A stretch of DNA of 36,476 nt from Desulfobacterales bacterium (lineage in GTDB: Bacteria; Desulfobacterota; Desulfobacteria; Desulfobacterales; C00003060), in assembly GCA_023129535.1 (NCBI GenBank), contig JAGMBW010000143.1, forward strand, positions 1-36,476, written 5' to 3'. The position numbers were made by a program, and so were the translations under genes. Under the pieces are notes generated by a model. The model did no database searches. It worked only from the letters and a program-made list of their open reading frames with translations, and had not been told where the DNA came from. Within the stretch, counting starts at the first letter, position 1. Each line of letters begins with the position of its first letter. This document shows, piece by piece, positions 16,313 through 26,001 of the stretch.

Positions 16313-17242
16313 TCACCCCTGGGCCGAAAAATCGAATATCCACCGAATAAGATTAAATCCCACAAGAACAAAACCTTCGGCACGAGAGACACGAAAACCT
16401 GTGCGCATGAACACAACCACCAGCAACACCATTCCAACAAGTATATACAGGCTTTGCAGGCCGGGTGCATCAATGGTGAGGGGACGAAGCATCCCCGCTA
16501 AACCGAGCACACCCAGAAGGTTGTAAAGATCGCTGCCGATTAGGTTTCCAGCGGATATACTGTATCGTCCCTTAAGAGCTGCGACCAGTGATACGGCAAA
16601 TTCGGGTGTCGAGGTTCCTGCGGCTACAATGGTAACCCCAATTACCCATTCAGAGAGGCCAAATGCCCGAGCCATAGAAACTGCTGACCATACAAGGAGG
16701 TGGCCCCCGACAATCACCGTGATGATTCCTAAAACAAAAATGGGGATATCTTTCCATGTGGCATTTTCCTCGGGCTCTTTTTGCTCTATGGGGACTTTCT
16801 TCCAGAAAAGATAACCGATGTATATAATAAGTGCTGCAAAAAGTGCAAATCCTTCTTGAGAGGTTAGTGTTAAATCCCTGAGAAATAAAGTTAAAATAAC
16901 TGAGGCGCTGAGGAGAAAGAGGCCGTCTCTCCACACAAGGACGGAGGTAGTTCTGATGTTTCGGATAGCAGCGCAGCCACCCAATATGAATCCAAGGTTA
17001 AAAATGTTGGAACCTACGACATTGCTGACCGATATATCTGGCAGCCCCTTGAGGGCGGCACTTATGGTCACCACAAACTCGGGCGCTGAGGTCCCTATGG
17101 CAACTATGGTCAAACCAATTGCCAGATCAGACATACGCAGCTTGTGTGCAATGCGCACTGCTGAGTCTACAAGCCAATGCGACCCCTTGCACAACAGGCC
17201 CATCGATATTGCTATCAACACGACGTCTAATAGTATACTCAT
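16313..17242 (-). CDS. Na+/Ca2+ exchanger family antiporter
   Basis: 309 residues, about ten membrane helices. It has the two inverted alpha-repeats that define the CaCA superfamily: GTSAPE (50-55) with GSNIFN (77-82), and GTSTPE (209-214) with GSDLYN (236-241). The glutamates of the two motifs bind the cations. Such bacterial YrbG-type proteins exchange calcium for sodium or protons. The substitution of Asn by Asp in the second GS(N/D) motif is mild. Start ATG 17242, with a short-spaced GAAGG. It follows the glycosyltransferase gene after a GGAGTATT palindrome. Confidence 0.93.
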   Translation of the reverse strand: MSILLDVVLIAISMGLLCKGSHWLVDSAVRIAHKLRMSDLAIGLTIVAIGTSAPEFVVTISAALKGLPDISVSNVVGSNIFNLGFILGGCAAIRNIRTTSVLVWRDGLFLLSASVILTLFLRDLTLTSQEGFALFAALIIYIGYLFWKKVPIEQKEPEENATWKDIPIFVLGIITVIVGGHLLVWSAVSMARAFGLSEWVIGVTIVAAGTSTPEFAVSLVAALKGRYSISAGNLIGSDLYNLLGVLGLAGMLRPLTIDAPGLQSLYILVGMVLLVVVFMRTGFRVSRAEGFVLVGFNLIRWIFDFSAQG

Positions 17243-17259
17243 TTCCTTCTATCCACCCG

Positions 17260-17346
17260 TGGAGTGATGGAGTATTGGAGTACTGGAGGAGGGGAACTGT
17301 TGCTAACCCATAGCTCCACCACTCCGTCACTCCAATACTCCAATTG
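17260..17346. repeat. Word-array palindrome, GGAGTATT family copy 3
   Basis: Left arm TGGAGTGATGGAGTATTGGA and onward (17260-17294), right arm CACTCCGTCACTCCAATACT and onward (17318-17346). Read leftward, its right arm encodes the last codons and the TGA stop of the glycosyltransferase, and its left arm ends some 18 bases before the exchanger start. Confidence 0.85.
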
Positions 17347-18175
17347 GGGCGAAGCCCTTTGTTCTGAACCGACGCGACAGGCGCATGTAGTGATGCGCCT
17401 CCTTGACACGGCCGCGCTTAAGACATCCTGTTGCATAGATTGCACACTTTTTTTTCAGGGCCGCGCCCGCTGAGCAGTATTGCCCTGGACTTAACAACTC
17501 GCTTTTCAGGATCTTTTTTAGAGCATGTATGCGCAACCGGTCTATGCAGGGTGTTCTTGAAAGCTGGTCTGGGTGTCCTCCGCGTTTAATTACAAGGGGG
17601 GTTTCAATTAAATGTATGGGAAAGCGGCAGGCCACCCTAAGCCAAAGGTCATAGTCCTCGCATACGGGCAAGATTTCATCAAATCTGCCTATCTCATCAA
17701 ACAGGCAACGTCTCATCATCACTGCCGAAGGACTCACAATGCAAAGTTCCAGGCAACGTTCAAAGATCATCCCGGACCACTTCTTGTGCCGTTTCTTGGG
17801 GTTGACCCTCTTGCCGTTTCTTATCCAGATTTCTTCAGTCTGACAAATCACAGCATCTGGATGGGTATTGAAAAAGGCGATCTGGGCGGAGATCTTTCCA
17901 GGGAGCCATAAATCATCGGAGTCAAGAAATGTGATAAGGCGCCCCCCAGCCAGGGCAATACCAGCGTTTCGAGCTGTGCTTACCCCTCGATGGTCCTGCC
18001 CTAAGACGCGGATCTGTTTGTAGGATTCGAGAATCTCCTGGGTGTTGTCAGTTGACCCATCGTCTACCACAACTATTTCCAGATCCTGGAAGTCCTGAGC
18101 CAGGACCGAGTCAATGGCTTCGTGGAGAACCCATGCGCGGTTATACGTGGGAATGATGACGCTTACAGTTGGCAT
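17327..18175 (-). CDS. Family 2 glycosyltransferase
   Basis: 282 residues with the GT-A fold of family 2: the N-terminal VSVIIPTYNRAW (4-15), VVDDGSTDNT (36-45) for nucleotide-sugar binding, and FLDSDDLW (83-90) with the metal-binding DxD. Later QTEEIWIRNGKR and CEDYDLWLRV (a general-base ED in this family) agree. There is no membrane helix, so it is cytoplasmic or peripheral; the sugar and acceptor cannot be predicted. Its C-terminus (RTKGFAPIGVLE) and stop TGA are read from a GGAGTATT palindrome, so the natural end may have been replaced. Start ATG 18175; it is the first leftward gene at the divergent junction with mreB. Confidence 0.92.
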   Translation of the reverse strand: MPTVSVIIPTYNRAWVLHEAIDSVLAQDFQDLEIVVVDDGSTDNTQEILESYKQIRVLGQDHRGVSTARNAGIALAGGRLITFLDSDDLWLPGKISAQIAFFNTHPDAVICQTEEIWIRNGKRVNPKKRHKKWSGMIFERCLELCIVSPSAVMMRRCLFDEIGRFDEILPVCEDYDLWLRVACRFPIHLIETPLVIKRGGHPDQLSRTPCIDRLRIHALKKILKSELLSPGQYCSAGAALKKKCAIYATGCLKRGRVKEAHHYMRLSRRFRTKGFAPIGVLE

Positions 18176-18311
18176 CGATAGATTGTCCTATATCAGAAAT
18201 CTCAAGCAAATTTCATTGTTTTTTTGATCCTGTTGGACTTATTATTTCCTTGAAATGGCATGTTGTGTGTGGTAATCAATATTAAAAGCTAAGTGTATCC
18301 ACTATTGATAA

Positions 18312-19370
<1,059 letters not shown>

Positions 19371-19418
19371 CGGAAAGTCTTTTTGCCATAAAACCTTCTC
19401 CCGGTAAGTACATGAGAC

Positions 19419-20225
19419 ATGTTTTCAAAAAGCCTGGCAAGGATTCTGTGTGTGATCCTTCTCGCCTTGATCAATATAGCCCTCCTTTGTATTAGTGCCA
19501 AGCATCCTGACCGGTACACCATAGTTGATAGAGTGGTAATGGCGGGTATCGCGCCCTTTCAGGAAGGTGTAACCCGCACCATGCACTTCTGTGGCCGTAT
19601 ATGGGATCATTACTTTTATTTGGTTGCAGTCCGTGAGGAGTGCGATCGGCTTAGAGGGATGCTTGCCAGGGCTGAGATGGAAAAGAGCCGGCATCTGGAA
19701 TCTGAATTAACCTGCCAACGTCTTCGCAAGCTGCTGGCGATGAAGTCCGAGGTTCCCCGCCGCATGCTTCCTGCACAGGTTGTTGGACTCGATCCTTCTG
19801 TCTGGTTTAGGACCATTATTATCAACAGGGGAACCCATGACGGTGTTTCCAAAGGAATGCCCGTGATCGCCCCAGAAGGAATCGTGGGTCAAGTTATGGC
19901 GGCATCGTATTGCCACTCCAAAGTCCTACTGATGACCGACCGCAGTAGCGCCATCGATGCACTTGTGCAGCGAACACGCACCCGCGGCATTGTTGCAGGA
20001 AAAGCTGAAGACTCTTGTCGATTAAAATATGTTGTGAGAAAGGGAGAGATCAGCGTTGGAGACACTGTCGTATCCTCCGGACTGGATGGGCTTTTTCCTA
20101 AGGGCCTTCGTATAGGCTCCGTCAAGAAAATTTCCAGGAGCCAGTCTGGCATCTTCCAGGATGTCACAGTGCGGCCCTTCGTCGATTTCGGGAGATTAGA
20201 AGAGGCCCTGGTAATTCTTGAGTGA
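19419..20225 (+). CDS. mreC: Rod shape-determining protein MreC
   Basis: 268 residues. One N-terminal membrane helix (about 8-26) is followed by a coiled coil (about 65-105) and the MreC beta domain, recognised from VWFRTIIINRGTHDGVSKGM, the GIVGQV turn and VGDTVVSSGLDGLFPKGLRIG. It sits in the periplasm and activates the PBP2-RodA elongasome. It lies 48 bases after mreB. The ribosome-binding site of ATG 19419 is weak, so translation may depend on mreB. Length is usual. Confidence 0.95.
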   Translation: MFSKSLARILCVILLALINIALLCISAKHPDRYTIVDRVVMAGIAPFQEGVTRTMHFCGRIWDHYFYLVAVREECDRLRGMLARAEMEKSRHLESELTCQRLRKLLAMKSEVPRRMLPAQVVGLDPSVWFRTIIINRGTHDGVSKGMPVIAPEGIVGQVMAASYCHSKVLLMTDRSSAIDALVQRTRTRGIVAGKAEDSCRLKYVVRKGEISVGDTVVSSGLDGLFPKGLRIGSVKKISRSQSGIFQDVTVRPFVDFGRLEEALVILE

Positions 20226-20250
20226 CCCCATATCCTAAACATTCGTCTTA

Positions 20251-20799
20251 ATGGATGACGTGAAGGTCTTTCTTCTTTATACAATTATCGGACTTGCCAC
20301 AGTTGTCGGACAGACCACAATCTTGAGACTCCCCTTGTTTCAAGGTATTTTTTATGACCTTCTAATTCCCCTGGTCGTTTTTTTGCAGCTTAACTTGCCT
20401 ATGAGGAAGGCAGGCGCACTGGTCCTGATGGTTGGCTTCGTGATGGACCTCTTTTCTGGAGGTATATTTGGTCTGTATATGACCGTTTATGTATGGATAT
20501 TTTTACTGGTCAAGGGAGTGAAGAACTATTTCAATATGCAAGGCACAGTGTTTCGATCAGTCTTGATTGCTTTTTGCGTGCTGGGGCAGAACCTCATATT
20601 CCTTCTTTGCACTGCCCAGTCGTGGGAAGGGTCGTATTGGCTGGGTGATCAGGTCTGGTCTGTGATGGGCCAAGTTATTCTTGCTGCTGTGACAGGCCCT
20701 GCTGTTCTCTTAATCTTAGAAACGATTTACAACCGCGTGGAAACCCGCGCGGCAATCAGGGGCGAAAACAGAGGCAGAATCTTGCAGACCGATGAATGA
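20251..20799 (+). CDS. mreD: Rod shape-determining protein MreD
   Basis: 182 residues, nearly all hydrophobic, with about six membrane helices; GFVMDLFSGGIFGLYMTVY is the most typical MreD stretch. It is a small integral protein of the elongasome whose precise role is poorly defined. It starts 25 bases after mreC and its 3' end overlaps mrdA by 8 bases, which argues for coupled translation. Identification rests on weak sequence features plus order in the operon. Confidence 0.9.
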   Translation: MDDVKVFLLYTIIGLATVVGQTTILRLPLFQGIFYDLLIPLVVFLQLNLPMRKAGALVLMVGFVMDLFSGGIFGLYMTVYVWIFLLVKGVKNYFNMQGTVFRSVLIAFCVLGQNLIFLLCTAQSWEGSYWLGDQVWSVMGQVILAAVTGPAVLLILETIYNRVETRAAIRGENRGRILQTDE

Positions 20800-22636
20800 T
20801 ACCGATACCTATCTTAATGCAGTTGATGGGAACTGGTACAGGCAAAGACTGTCGGGGACTGTGATCTGCGTTTTTGCTGTATTCTTGGTTCTTTTGGCGC
20901 GACTTTATTACCTGCAGATCATAAAAGGTTCCGAATATCGGCGCTTGTCTGAAAATAACTGCATTCGTCTGCAAAGCATACCCCCTCCCCGTGGTTTAAT
21001 CTATGACTGTCATGGAGAGCTGATCGTAGACAATCGCCCGTCTTTTAATGTTTCGGTTGTCTTAGAAGACGCCAAGAATCCCAGGCGCGTTGTGACCACG
21101 CTGGCAAAGCTATTGAATATTGGACCTGAAACGCTGTTGGCAAAAATAGAGGAGGCAAAGGGTTGGCCTTCTTTTAAGCCTCTCATACTCGCACGGGATC
21201 TTGGCCGGGATGCTATAGCTGTTGTGGAGGCTCACAAACTGGATCTTCCCGGAATCATGGTCACAGTTGAACCAATGCGTCATTATGTTGAGGGCAAACG
21301 GGCTTCACACCTTATCGGATACCTGAGTGAGATCAGTCGCGAGGAATTGAAAAGTGGATCCTTTCGTGACAGTGGGATTGGGGATTTCATTGGAAAATTC
21401 GGGGTAGAAAGGGCCTTTGAGCCTTATCTTCATGGAAAGCGTGGCAAACGGCAGATCGAGGTCAATGTCCTGGGCCAGTGCACAAGGATCCTTAAGACTG
21501 AGGAGGCGATACCCGGGAATAACATTTACCTGACATTGGACATGGGGCTTCAGCGCACGGCCGAAGCATTGCTGGTCGGAAAGGCGGGAACTGCCCTGGC
21601 AATGGATCCCTCCAATGGGTATATCCTGGCGATGGCGAGCAGTCCGGCCTTTGACTCCAATGCGTTTGTGGAGGGCATGACGTTTGAAGCGTGGAACAAA
21701 CTTGCCAGCAATGAATTCCGTCCCATGGAGAATAAGGCTATTCAGGGACAGTATCCCCCGGGATCGACGTACAAGATCGTAACAACCATCGCAGGGCTGG
21801 AAGAAGAAGTTATCGATGAAAACACGAAATATTACTGTCCGGGCTATCACAGGTATGGCAACCGCATCTATCGGTGTTGGAAACGTTCCGGACACGGATT
21901 CGTAAACATCATAGATGCCCTGGCTCAATCGTGTGACGTCTTTTTTTATCAGGTGGGTGAAAAAGTGGGCGTGGATCGTTTGGCCCGATATGCTAAGGGG
22001 TGCGGATTAGGTGTGCCCACCGGGATCAACGTTGACAACGAAGCCGTAGGCCTGGTACCCACCTCAGCGTGGAAGTTGAGAAGTAAAGGAGAACCCTGGC
22101 AGGGCGGTGAGACCCTTTCTGTGGCAATCGGCCAGGGGGCTAACTTAGTCACACCTATCCAGATGGTTTCTTTGGTGGCTGCCGTGGCCAACGGAGGGAC
22201 CCGGTATAAGCCGTTGTTGGTGGAGCGGATAGTAGCCGCGGATGATTCCCCGATCCACATAGGGATGCCAGAGCCTTTAGGAAGGCTCCCAGCTTCGGAT
22301 AAGACACTCCGGCTTCTGAGGACAGGTTTGGTTGATGCGGTGAATAAACGCACAGGCACTGGATGGATCGTCCGTTTAGCTGGCAGCCAGGTGGCTGGCA
22401 AGACCGGCACAGCCCAGGTCGTGGCCATGAAACACAAAGAGGATCAAAATGGCCTTGAGAGCACACCCTTTCGTTTTCGTGATCATGCCTGGTTTGTGGG
22501 CTTTGCACCGGCGGAGAAACCCCGCATTGCTGTGGCCGTGTTGGTAGAACACGGCGGACATGGAGCAAGTGGGGCAGGGCCGATTGCCAGACAGATGATC
22601 AAGACGTATCTCGGGGCATTGAAGATTGAAGATTGA
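20792..22636 (+). CDS. mrdA: Penicillin-binding protein 2 (elongation transpeptidase)
   Basis: 614 residues. One N-terminal membrane helix (about 21-42), a pedestal domain, and a transpeptidase domain with S325TYK (SxxK, acyl-serine), S380CD and KTGT (537-540). The PPRGLIYDCHG stretch near 65-75 is typical of PBP2. It crosslinks peptidoglycan in the side wall with the RodA glycosyltransferase. The start overlaps the mreD stop. The C-terminus KTYLGALKIED and the TGA stop are read from a GAAGATT word array, so the authentic tail seems to have been altered by the repeat. Confidence 0.97.
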   Translation: MNDTDTYLNAVDGNWYRQRLSGTVICVFAVFLVLLARLYYLQIIKGSEYRRLSENNCIRLQSIPPPRGLIYDCHGELIVDNRPSFNVSVVLEDAKNPRRVVTTLAKLLNIGPETLLAKIEEAKGWPSFKPLILARDLGRDAIAVVEAHKLDLPGIMVTVEPMRHYVEGKRASHLIGYLSEISREELKSGSFRDSGIGDFIGKFGVERAFEPYLHGKRGKRQIEVNVLGQCTRILKTEEAIPGNNIYLTLDMGLQRTAEALLVGKAGTALAMDPSNGYILAMASSPAFDSNAFVEGMTFEAWNKLASNEFRPMENKAIQGQYPPGSTYKIVTTIAGLEEEVIDENTKYYCPGYHRYGNRIYRCWKRSGHGFVNIIDALAQSCDVFFYQVGEKVGVDRLARYAKGCGLGVPTGINVDNEAVGLVPTSAWKLRSKGEPWQGGETLSVAIGQGANLVTPIQMVSLVAAVANGGTRYKPLLVERIVAADDSPIHIGMPEPLGRLPASDKTLRLLRTGLVDAVNKRTGTGWIVRLAGSQVAGKTGTAQVVAMKHKEDQNGLESTPFRFRDHAWFVGFAPAEKPRIAVAVLVEHGGHGASGAGPIARQMIKTYLGALKIED

Positions 22637-22806
22637 AGATTGAAGATTGAAAATTGAAGACTGAAGATTGTAAAATTGGCAAATGAACAGTCAAACGACA
22701 ATAGTGAATCGACAATCGATTCGCGATTCGCGATTGATGATTGAGTCTTTCAATCAACAATTAACAATCTTCAATCTTCAATCGACAATAGTCAATCCAA
22801 AGTCAA
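22619..22806. repeat. Word-array palindrome, GAAGATT type
   Basis: The left arm is at least seven tandem GAAGATT-like heptamers (22619-22671), the centre holds CGATTCG/CGATTGATG words (22707-22742), and the right arm is CAATCTT/CAATCGA/CAATCCA words (22749-22806). It spans the whole mrdA-rodA gap, includes the mrdA stop and ends at the rodA ATG. Confidence 0.85.
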
Positions 22807-22810
22807 TCCA

Positions 22811-23923
22811 ATGATTGATCGAAGATTATTACAGCATTTTGATTGGGTCTTGCTAAGTCTTGCCCTTGTCCTTGGAGGCATCGGCATGCTCACACTGTAC
22901 AGTGCTGTGAATGCCAGTGCTGATATGGCCAATATAACGGGGTCGGTGCACCTGAGACAGTCGTATTGGTTTGGCATTGGAATAGCCGTCATGGTTTTAA
23001 TGTTAGTCTTCAACTATAAGTGGTTGAAGCGCTGGGCCCTTGCCGTGTATGCCTTTTCCCTCATACTGTTGGTGGCAGTGGCCTTTGTAGGAAAAGAGGT
23101 CTCGGGTTGCCAGCGGTGGCTTTTAATAGGTCCATTCTCGTTTCAACCCTCAGAGTTGATAAAGATTTCCGTGATTATTCTGCTGGCAGGGTATTTTTCT
23201 GATCGGGTGTCACAAGAAGGTTTCACCCTCAAGGATCTTTGGAGGCCCCTTGTCTGGACCCTGATCCCATTTGCCTTAATCGCGAGGCAGCCTGACCTCG
23301 GCACGAGCCTCATTCTTCTCCTGATAGCAGGAAGCATGACTATATTTGTAAAGATTGAGCGCAGATCTCTTCTGTGCTTGAGTGCTGTCGGTATTGTCGT
23401 GTCTGCCCTGGCCTGGTTTTTCCTGGAAGAATATCAGAAGCAGCGGATCTTCGGATATCTTAACCCAGAGGGAGATCCATTGGGTGCAGGCTATCACATC
23501 CTTATGTCCAAGATTGCGGTCGGTTCGGGAATGCTTTTTGGTAAAGGGTTTTTGAGCGGGAGCCTAAAAGCCCTCTCTTTCGTCCCTGAACAACGTACGG
23601 ACTTCATTTTTTCAGTGCTGGCTGAGGAGTGGGGATTCTTAGGGTCGGCCCTGGTCATCTCGCTGTATCTGTTTGTGGTAATATGGGGCCTGAACATAGC
23701 GGTACGTTCCAGGGAGCCCTTTGGTACCATTTTAGCTGTTGGTCTTACCAGCATGATCTTTTGGCAGGCCCTTGTTAACGTAGCAATGGTGCTGGCGTTG
23801 CTTCCCGTGGTTGGTGTTCCATTACCTCTGATTAGTTATGGGGGATCCTCGGTGTTGGTTACCATGGGTGCTATTGGAATCTTATTGAATATTAGTATGC
23901 GCAGGTTTTTGTTCAAGGAGTGA
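22811..23923 (+). CDS. rodA: Peptidoglycan glycosyltransferase RodA
   Basis: 370 residues, about ten membrane helices. SEDS-family features include QRWLLIGPFSFQPSELIK (about 99-116), EQRTDFIFSVLAEEWGFLG in the large loop region, and PLISYGGSSVLVTM near the C-terminus. RodA polymerises lipid II into glycan strands together with PBP2. The start ATG 22811 has no clear ribosome-binding site because the repeat array runs right up to it, which may weaken expression relative to mrdA. It follows mrdA as in other rod operons. Confidence 0.96.
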   Translation: MIDRRLLQHFDWVLLSLALVLGGIGMLTLYSAVNASADMANITGSVHLRQSYWFGIGIAVMVLMLVFNYKWLKRWALAVYAFSLILLVAVAFVGKEVSGCQRWLLIGPFSFQPSELIKISVIILLAGYFSDRVSQEGFTLKDLWRPLVWTLIPFALIARQPDLGTSLILLLIAGSMTIFVKIERRSLLCLSAVGIVVSALAWFFLEEYQKQRIFGYLNPEGDPLGAGYHILMSKIAVGSGMLFGKGFLSGSLKALSFVPEQRTDFIFSVLAEEWGFLGSALVISLYLFVVIWGLNIAVRSREPFGTILAVGLTSMIFWQALVNVAMVLALLPVVGVPLPLISYGGSSVLVTMGAIGILLNISMRRFLFKE

Positions 23924-23930
23924 TTCCTTT

Positions 23931-24314
23931 ATGAAAAAATCAAAAAAGGGAATACAGACATTTTTAGGGCCGGAGACCACTCTTGAAGGGAAACTCGCAT
24001 TTGACGGGACCGTGCGACTTGACGGCCGTTTCACCGGGACCATAGAGAGCAAAGAAGGGGCGCTGATTGTTGGAGAAAAAGCGGTTATCCATGCGGACAT
24101 CCTGGTGGACACGGCTGTGGTGTGCGGGGAGGTGAGTGGCAACATCAATGCCACAAAGTGCATTGAATTACATGTGCCAGCGCGGGTGTTCGGTGATCTA
24201 TGTGCTCCCACGGTGGTCATTGATGCCGGTGTGGTTTTCCATGGCAATTGTAGTATGAATCGCAAGGATGTAGGTTCCAGCAAGACTATTAATTTGTCCG
24301 AGTGGCAGACATAA
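23931..24314 (+). CDS. Bactofilin cytoskeletal protein
   Basis: 127 residues. The central part (about 12-110) consists of short beta turns with regular hydrophobic spacing (LEGKLAFDGTVRLDGRFTG, then GKLxxxG-like repeats), the right-handed beta-helix of bactofilins (DUF583). These proteins form stable filaments without nucleotide and often recruit wall enzymes. It begins 7 bases after rodA ends, so it is almost certainly co-transcribed with the rod genes. The N-terminal 10 residues (KKSKKGIQTF) could be a membrane-binding tail. Function here (shape, curvature or polarity) is inferred. Confidence 0.93.
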   Translation: MKKSKKGIQTFLGPETTLEGKLAFDGTVRLDGRFTGTIESKEGALIVGEKAVIHADILVDTAVVCGEVSGNINATKCIELHVPARVFGDLCAPTVVIDAGVVFHGNCSMNRKDVGSSKTINLSEWQT

Positions 24315-24337
24315 ATGTATAAAAGGAAAAAAAACCT

Positions 24338-24366
24338 TTGACAAGTTGGTCGTATTAAGATATGGG
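24338..24366 (+). promoter_or_regulatory. Possible atp operon promoter
   Basis: TTGACA (24338-24343) is followed after 17 bases by TATGGG (24361-24366), about 48 bases before the atpF' ATG, whose AGGAG ribosome-binding site is at 24403-24407. The -35 is perfect but the -10 matches only half of the consensus. A weak AAAGG/CCTTT stem just before could end the rod transcript. Confidence 0.35.
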
Positions 24367-24413
24367 TGAACAACTTTTCCAAACCTCTCAAAACCAGACA
24401 ATAGGAGTTCGTC

Positions 24414-24842
24414 ATGGTCAGTATTGATTACACTCTCTTCATCCAGATGGCAAACTTCATTATCCTGATCGTTATTCTGAACGCCATCCTCTATAAACCT
24501 ATCCGTCAGATACTCATCGAAAGAAAGAAAAAGATCCAAACGTACAAAGAGGATATCGAGACCGTTCAACGGGATGCTTCGGAAAGCGACCAGACTTTTC
24601 AGGCAAAGATCTCTGAGGCCAGGCTGCAGGGCGTTCAGGAAAAAGAGGCGTTGAAGCAAACAGGCCAGGAAGAGGACAAGAGGCTCACCGATGAAATCAA
24701 CCGGAAGGCGCAAGTAGAATTAGAGGCTGTCCGCGCCCAGATTGCAAAAGATGCCGAGGATGCAAGGCGCAGACTGGAGGGAGAGATAAAGACCTTTTCC
24801 GGGACGATTGCTGAAAAGATGTTAGGGAGGGCTGTGTCATGA
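24414..24842 (+). CDS. atpF': ATP synthase F0 subunit b'
   Basis: 142 residues. One N-terminal membrane helix (about 7-27, FIQMANFIILIVILNAILYKP) is followed by a long charged helix. This is the b-type stator that pairs with a second b in species with two b genes. It lies in the membrane with its stalk reaching to F1 through the delta subunit. Its stop overlaps the next gene in ATGA fashion. No atpB (a) or atpE (c) precedes it, so those are elsewhere on the chromosome. Confidence 0.9.
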   Translation: MVSIDYTLFIQMANFIILIVILNAILYKPIRQILIERKKKIQTYKEDIETVQRDASESDQTFQAKISEARLQGVQEKEALKQTGQEEDKRLTDEINRKAQVELEAVRAQIAKDAEDARRRLEGEIKTFSGTIAEKMLGRAVS

Positions 24843-25453
24843 AGGCGTTTATCAGGATGGGCAAGGCACGTTATGTTGTCAGCGTTTTGGTCGTTGTTTC
24901 GGTCTTCCTTGCCTTTGGATTGGTTTGGGCTTCCTCTGACGCCGAGGGCGAACATGGCGAGCACGCGGCTAAGGGCAAAGGCAAAGATTTGGCGTTGCGT
25001 ATAATGAATTTTACGGTACTGGCTGGCGTGCTGATTTATCTTTTAAGGAAACCGGTTGCCAAGGGCCTTGAATCCCGGCGGCAAGGGATCAAGGATCAGT
25101 TGGATGACCTGGAAGGACAGAAGCAGGAGGCGGGAAGGCGGCTTGCCGAATACAAAGAAAGACTGAGCCTCCTGGACCAGGAAGTGGAAAAAATCGTGGC
25201 CGAATATATCCGGGAGGGCGAGACAGCAAAGGCGAAAATCATTGAGGAGGCAAAGGTTGCGGTTGAAAAACTTCAGGAACAGGCCAAGAAGAATATTGAG
25301 CACGAGTTTCACAAGGCCAAACAGCAGCTTAAGGCCGAGATGGCTGAAGAGGCTGTGACCATGGCAGAAGAACTGATCAAAAAGCATATCAACGACACAG
25401 ATCAAGAGCGCCTTATTGATGAATACTTGACAAAGGTGGTGGTAGCCCAGTGA
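24839..25453 (+). CDS. atpF: ATP synthase F0 subunit b, signal-like N-terminus
   Basis: 204 residues. Residues 1-32 look like a signal peptide (basic start, hydrophobic core, then VWASSD), followed by a short polar linker, the true membrane helix (about 50-70, LRIMNFTVLAGVLIYLLRKP) and a long charged helical stalk. Together with b' it forms the stator that keeps F1 from turning. A leader-like extension is common on b in Desulfobacterota and some epsilonproteobacterial relatives; whether it is cleaved is not known from sequence. It overlaps b' by 4 bases and atpH by 4 bases. Confidence 0.93.
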   Translation: MKAFIRMGKARYVVSVLVVVSVFLAFGLVWASSDAEGEHGEHAAKGKGKDLALRIMNFTVLAGVLIYLLRKPVAKGLESRRQGIKDQLDDLEGQKQEAGRRLAEYKERLSLLDQEVEKIVAEYIREGETAKAKIIEEAKVAVEKLQEQAKKNIEHEFHKAKQQLKAEMAEEAVTMAEELIKKHINDTDQERLIDEYLTKVVVAQ

Positions 25454-26001
25454 TAAGTATCAGGATCGCCAGGCGGTATGCAAAGGCCGTGTTGACTATT
25501 GGTAAGGAAGATGGCCAGGCTGAGTCGTACAAAGAAGAATTGGGAGGTGTTGTAAAGCTCCTGGAAGAGCAAAAGGAGCTGGAGCAAGCGATTGCCAACC
25601 CATTGTATGATGCTGAAAGTCGGAAAAAGGTCTTAAAATTTGTTGTGGATCGTTTAGCTCTCTCCAGGGTCATGTCGTCCTTTCTGTTGCTCTTATTTGA
25701 TAAGGGCAGGTTCCAGTACTTGAAGGATATATATACCTTCTATGAAAAACTGACCGATGAACTTGCCAACATTGTCCGCGCTGATCTTGTGTCAGCCGTG
25801 GAGCTGCCGGAGGAGAGTATCGCAACGATCCGGGCGGCCCTGTCCGAAAAGACGGGCAAAGAGGTGAGGATGGAAGTCAGCGTTGACCCGGCCTTGATCG
25901 GCGGCGCGGTGACCAGGATCGGGGATTTGGTATTAGATGGAAGCGTGAGAACTCAGCTCGTGAGTTTAAAAGAATCTTTGCAAAGGAGTGAGAATATCTG
26001 A
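25450..26001 (+). CDS. atpH: ATP synthase subunit delta
   Basis: 183 residues, starting at GTG 25450 inside the atpF stop. The N-terminal helical domain ([15 protein letters not shown]) and C-terminal region ([20 protein letters not shown]-like, DPALIGG near 148-154) match the delta/OSCP family, which joins the b stalk to the top of the F1 alpha-beta hexamer. Its stop shares one base with the atpA ATG (TGATG). Confidence 0.95.
   Translation: MISIRIARRYAKAVLTIGKEDGQAESYKEELGGVVKLLEEQKELEQAIANPLYDAESRKKVLKFVVDRLALSRVMSSFLLLLFDKGRFQYLKDIYTFYEKLTDELANIVRADLVSAVELPEESIATIRAALSEKTGKEVRMEVSVDPALIGGAVTRIGDLVLDGSVRTQLVSLKESLQRSENI

Noticed and set aside
18250-18278. TTGAAA-N17-TAATCA as the mreB promoter
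   Set aside because: The -10 has almost no match to the consensus; the real promoter in this divergent spacer cannot be picked by eye.
22619-22806. Tandem repeats in the mrdA-rodA gap as a CRISPR array
   Set aside because: The units are 7 bases, contiguous and without spacers, and the second half is the reverse complement of the first.
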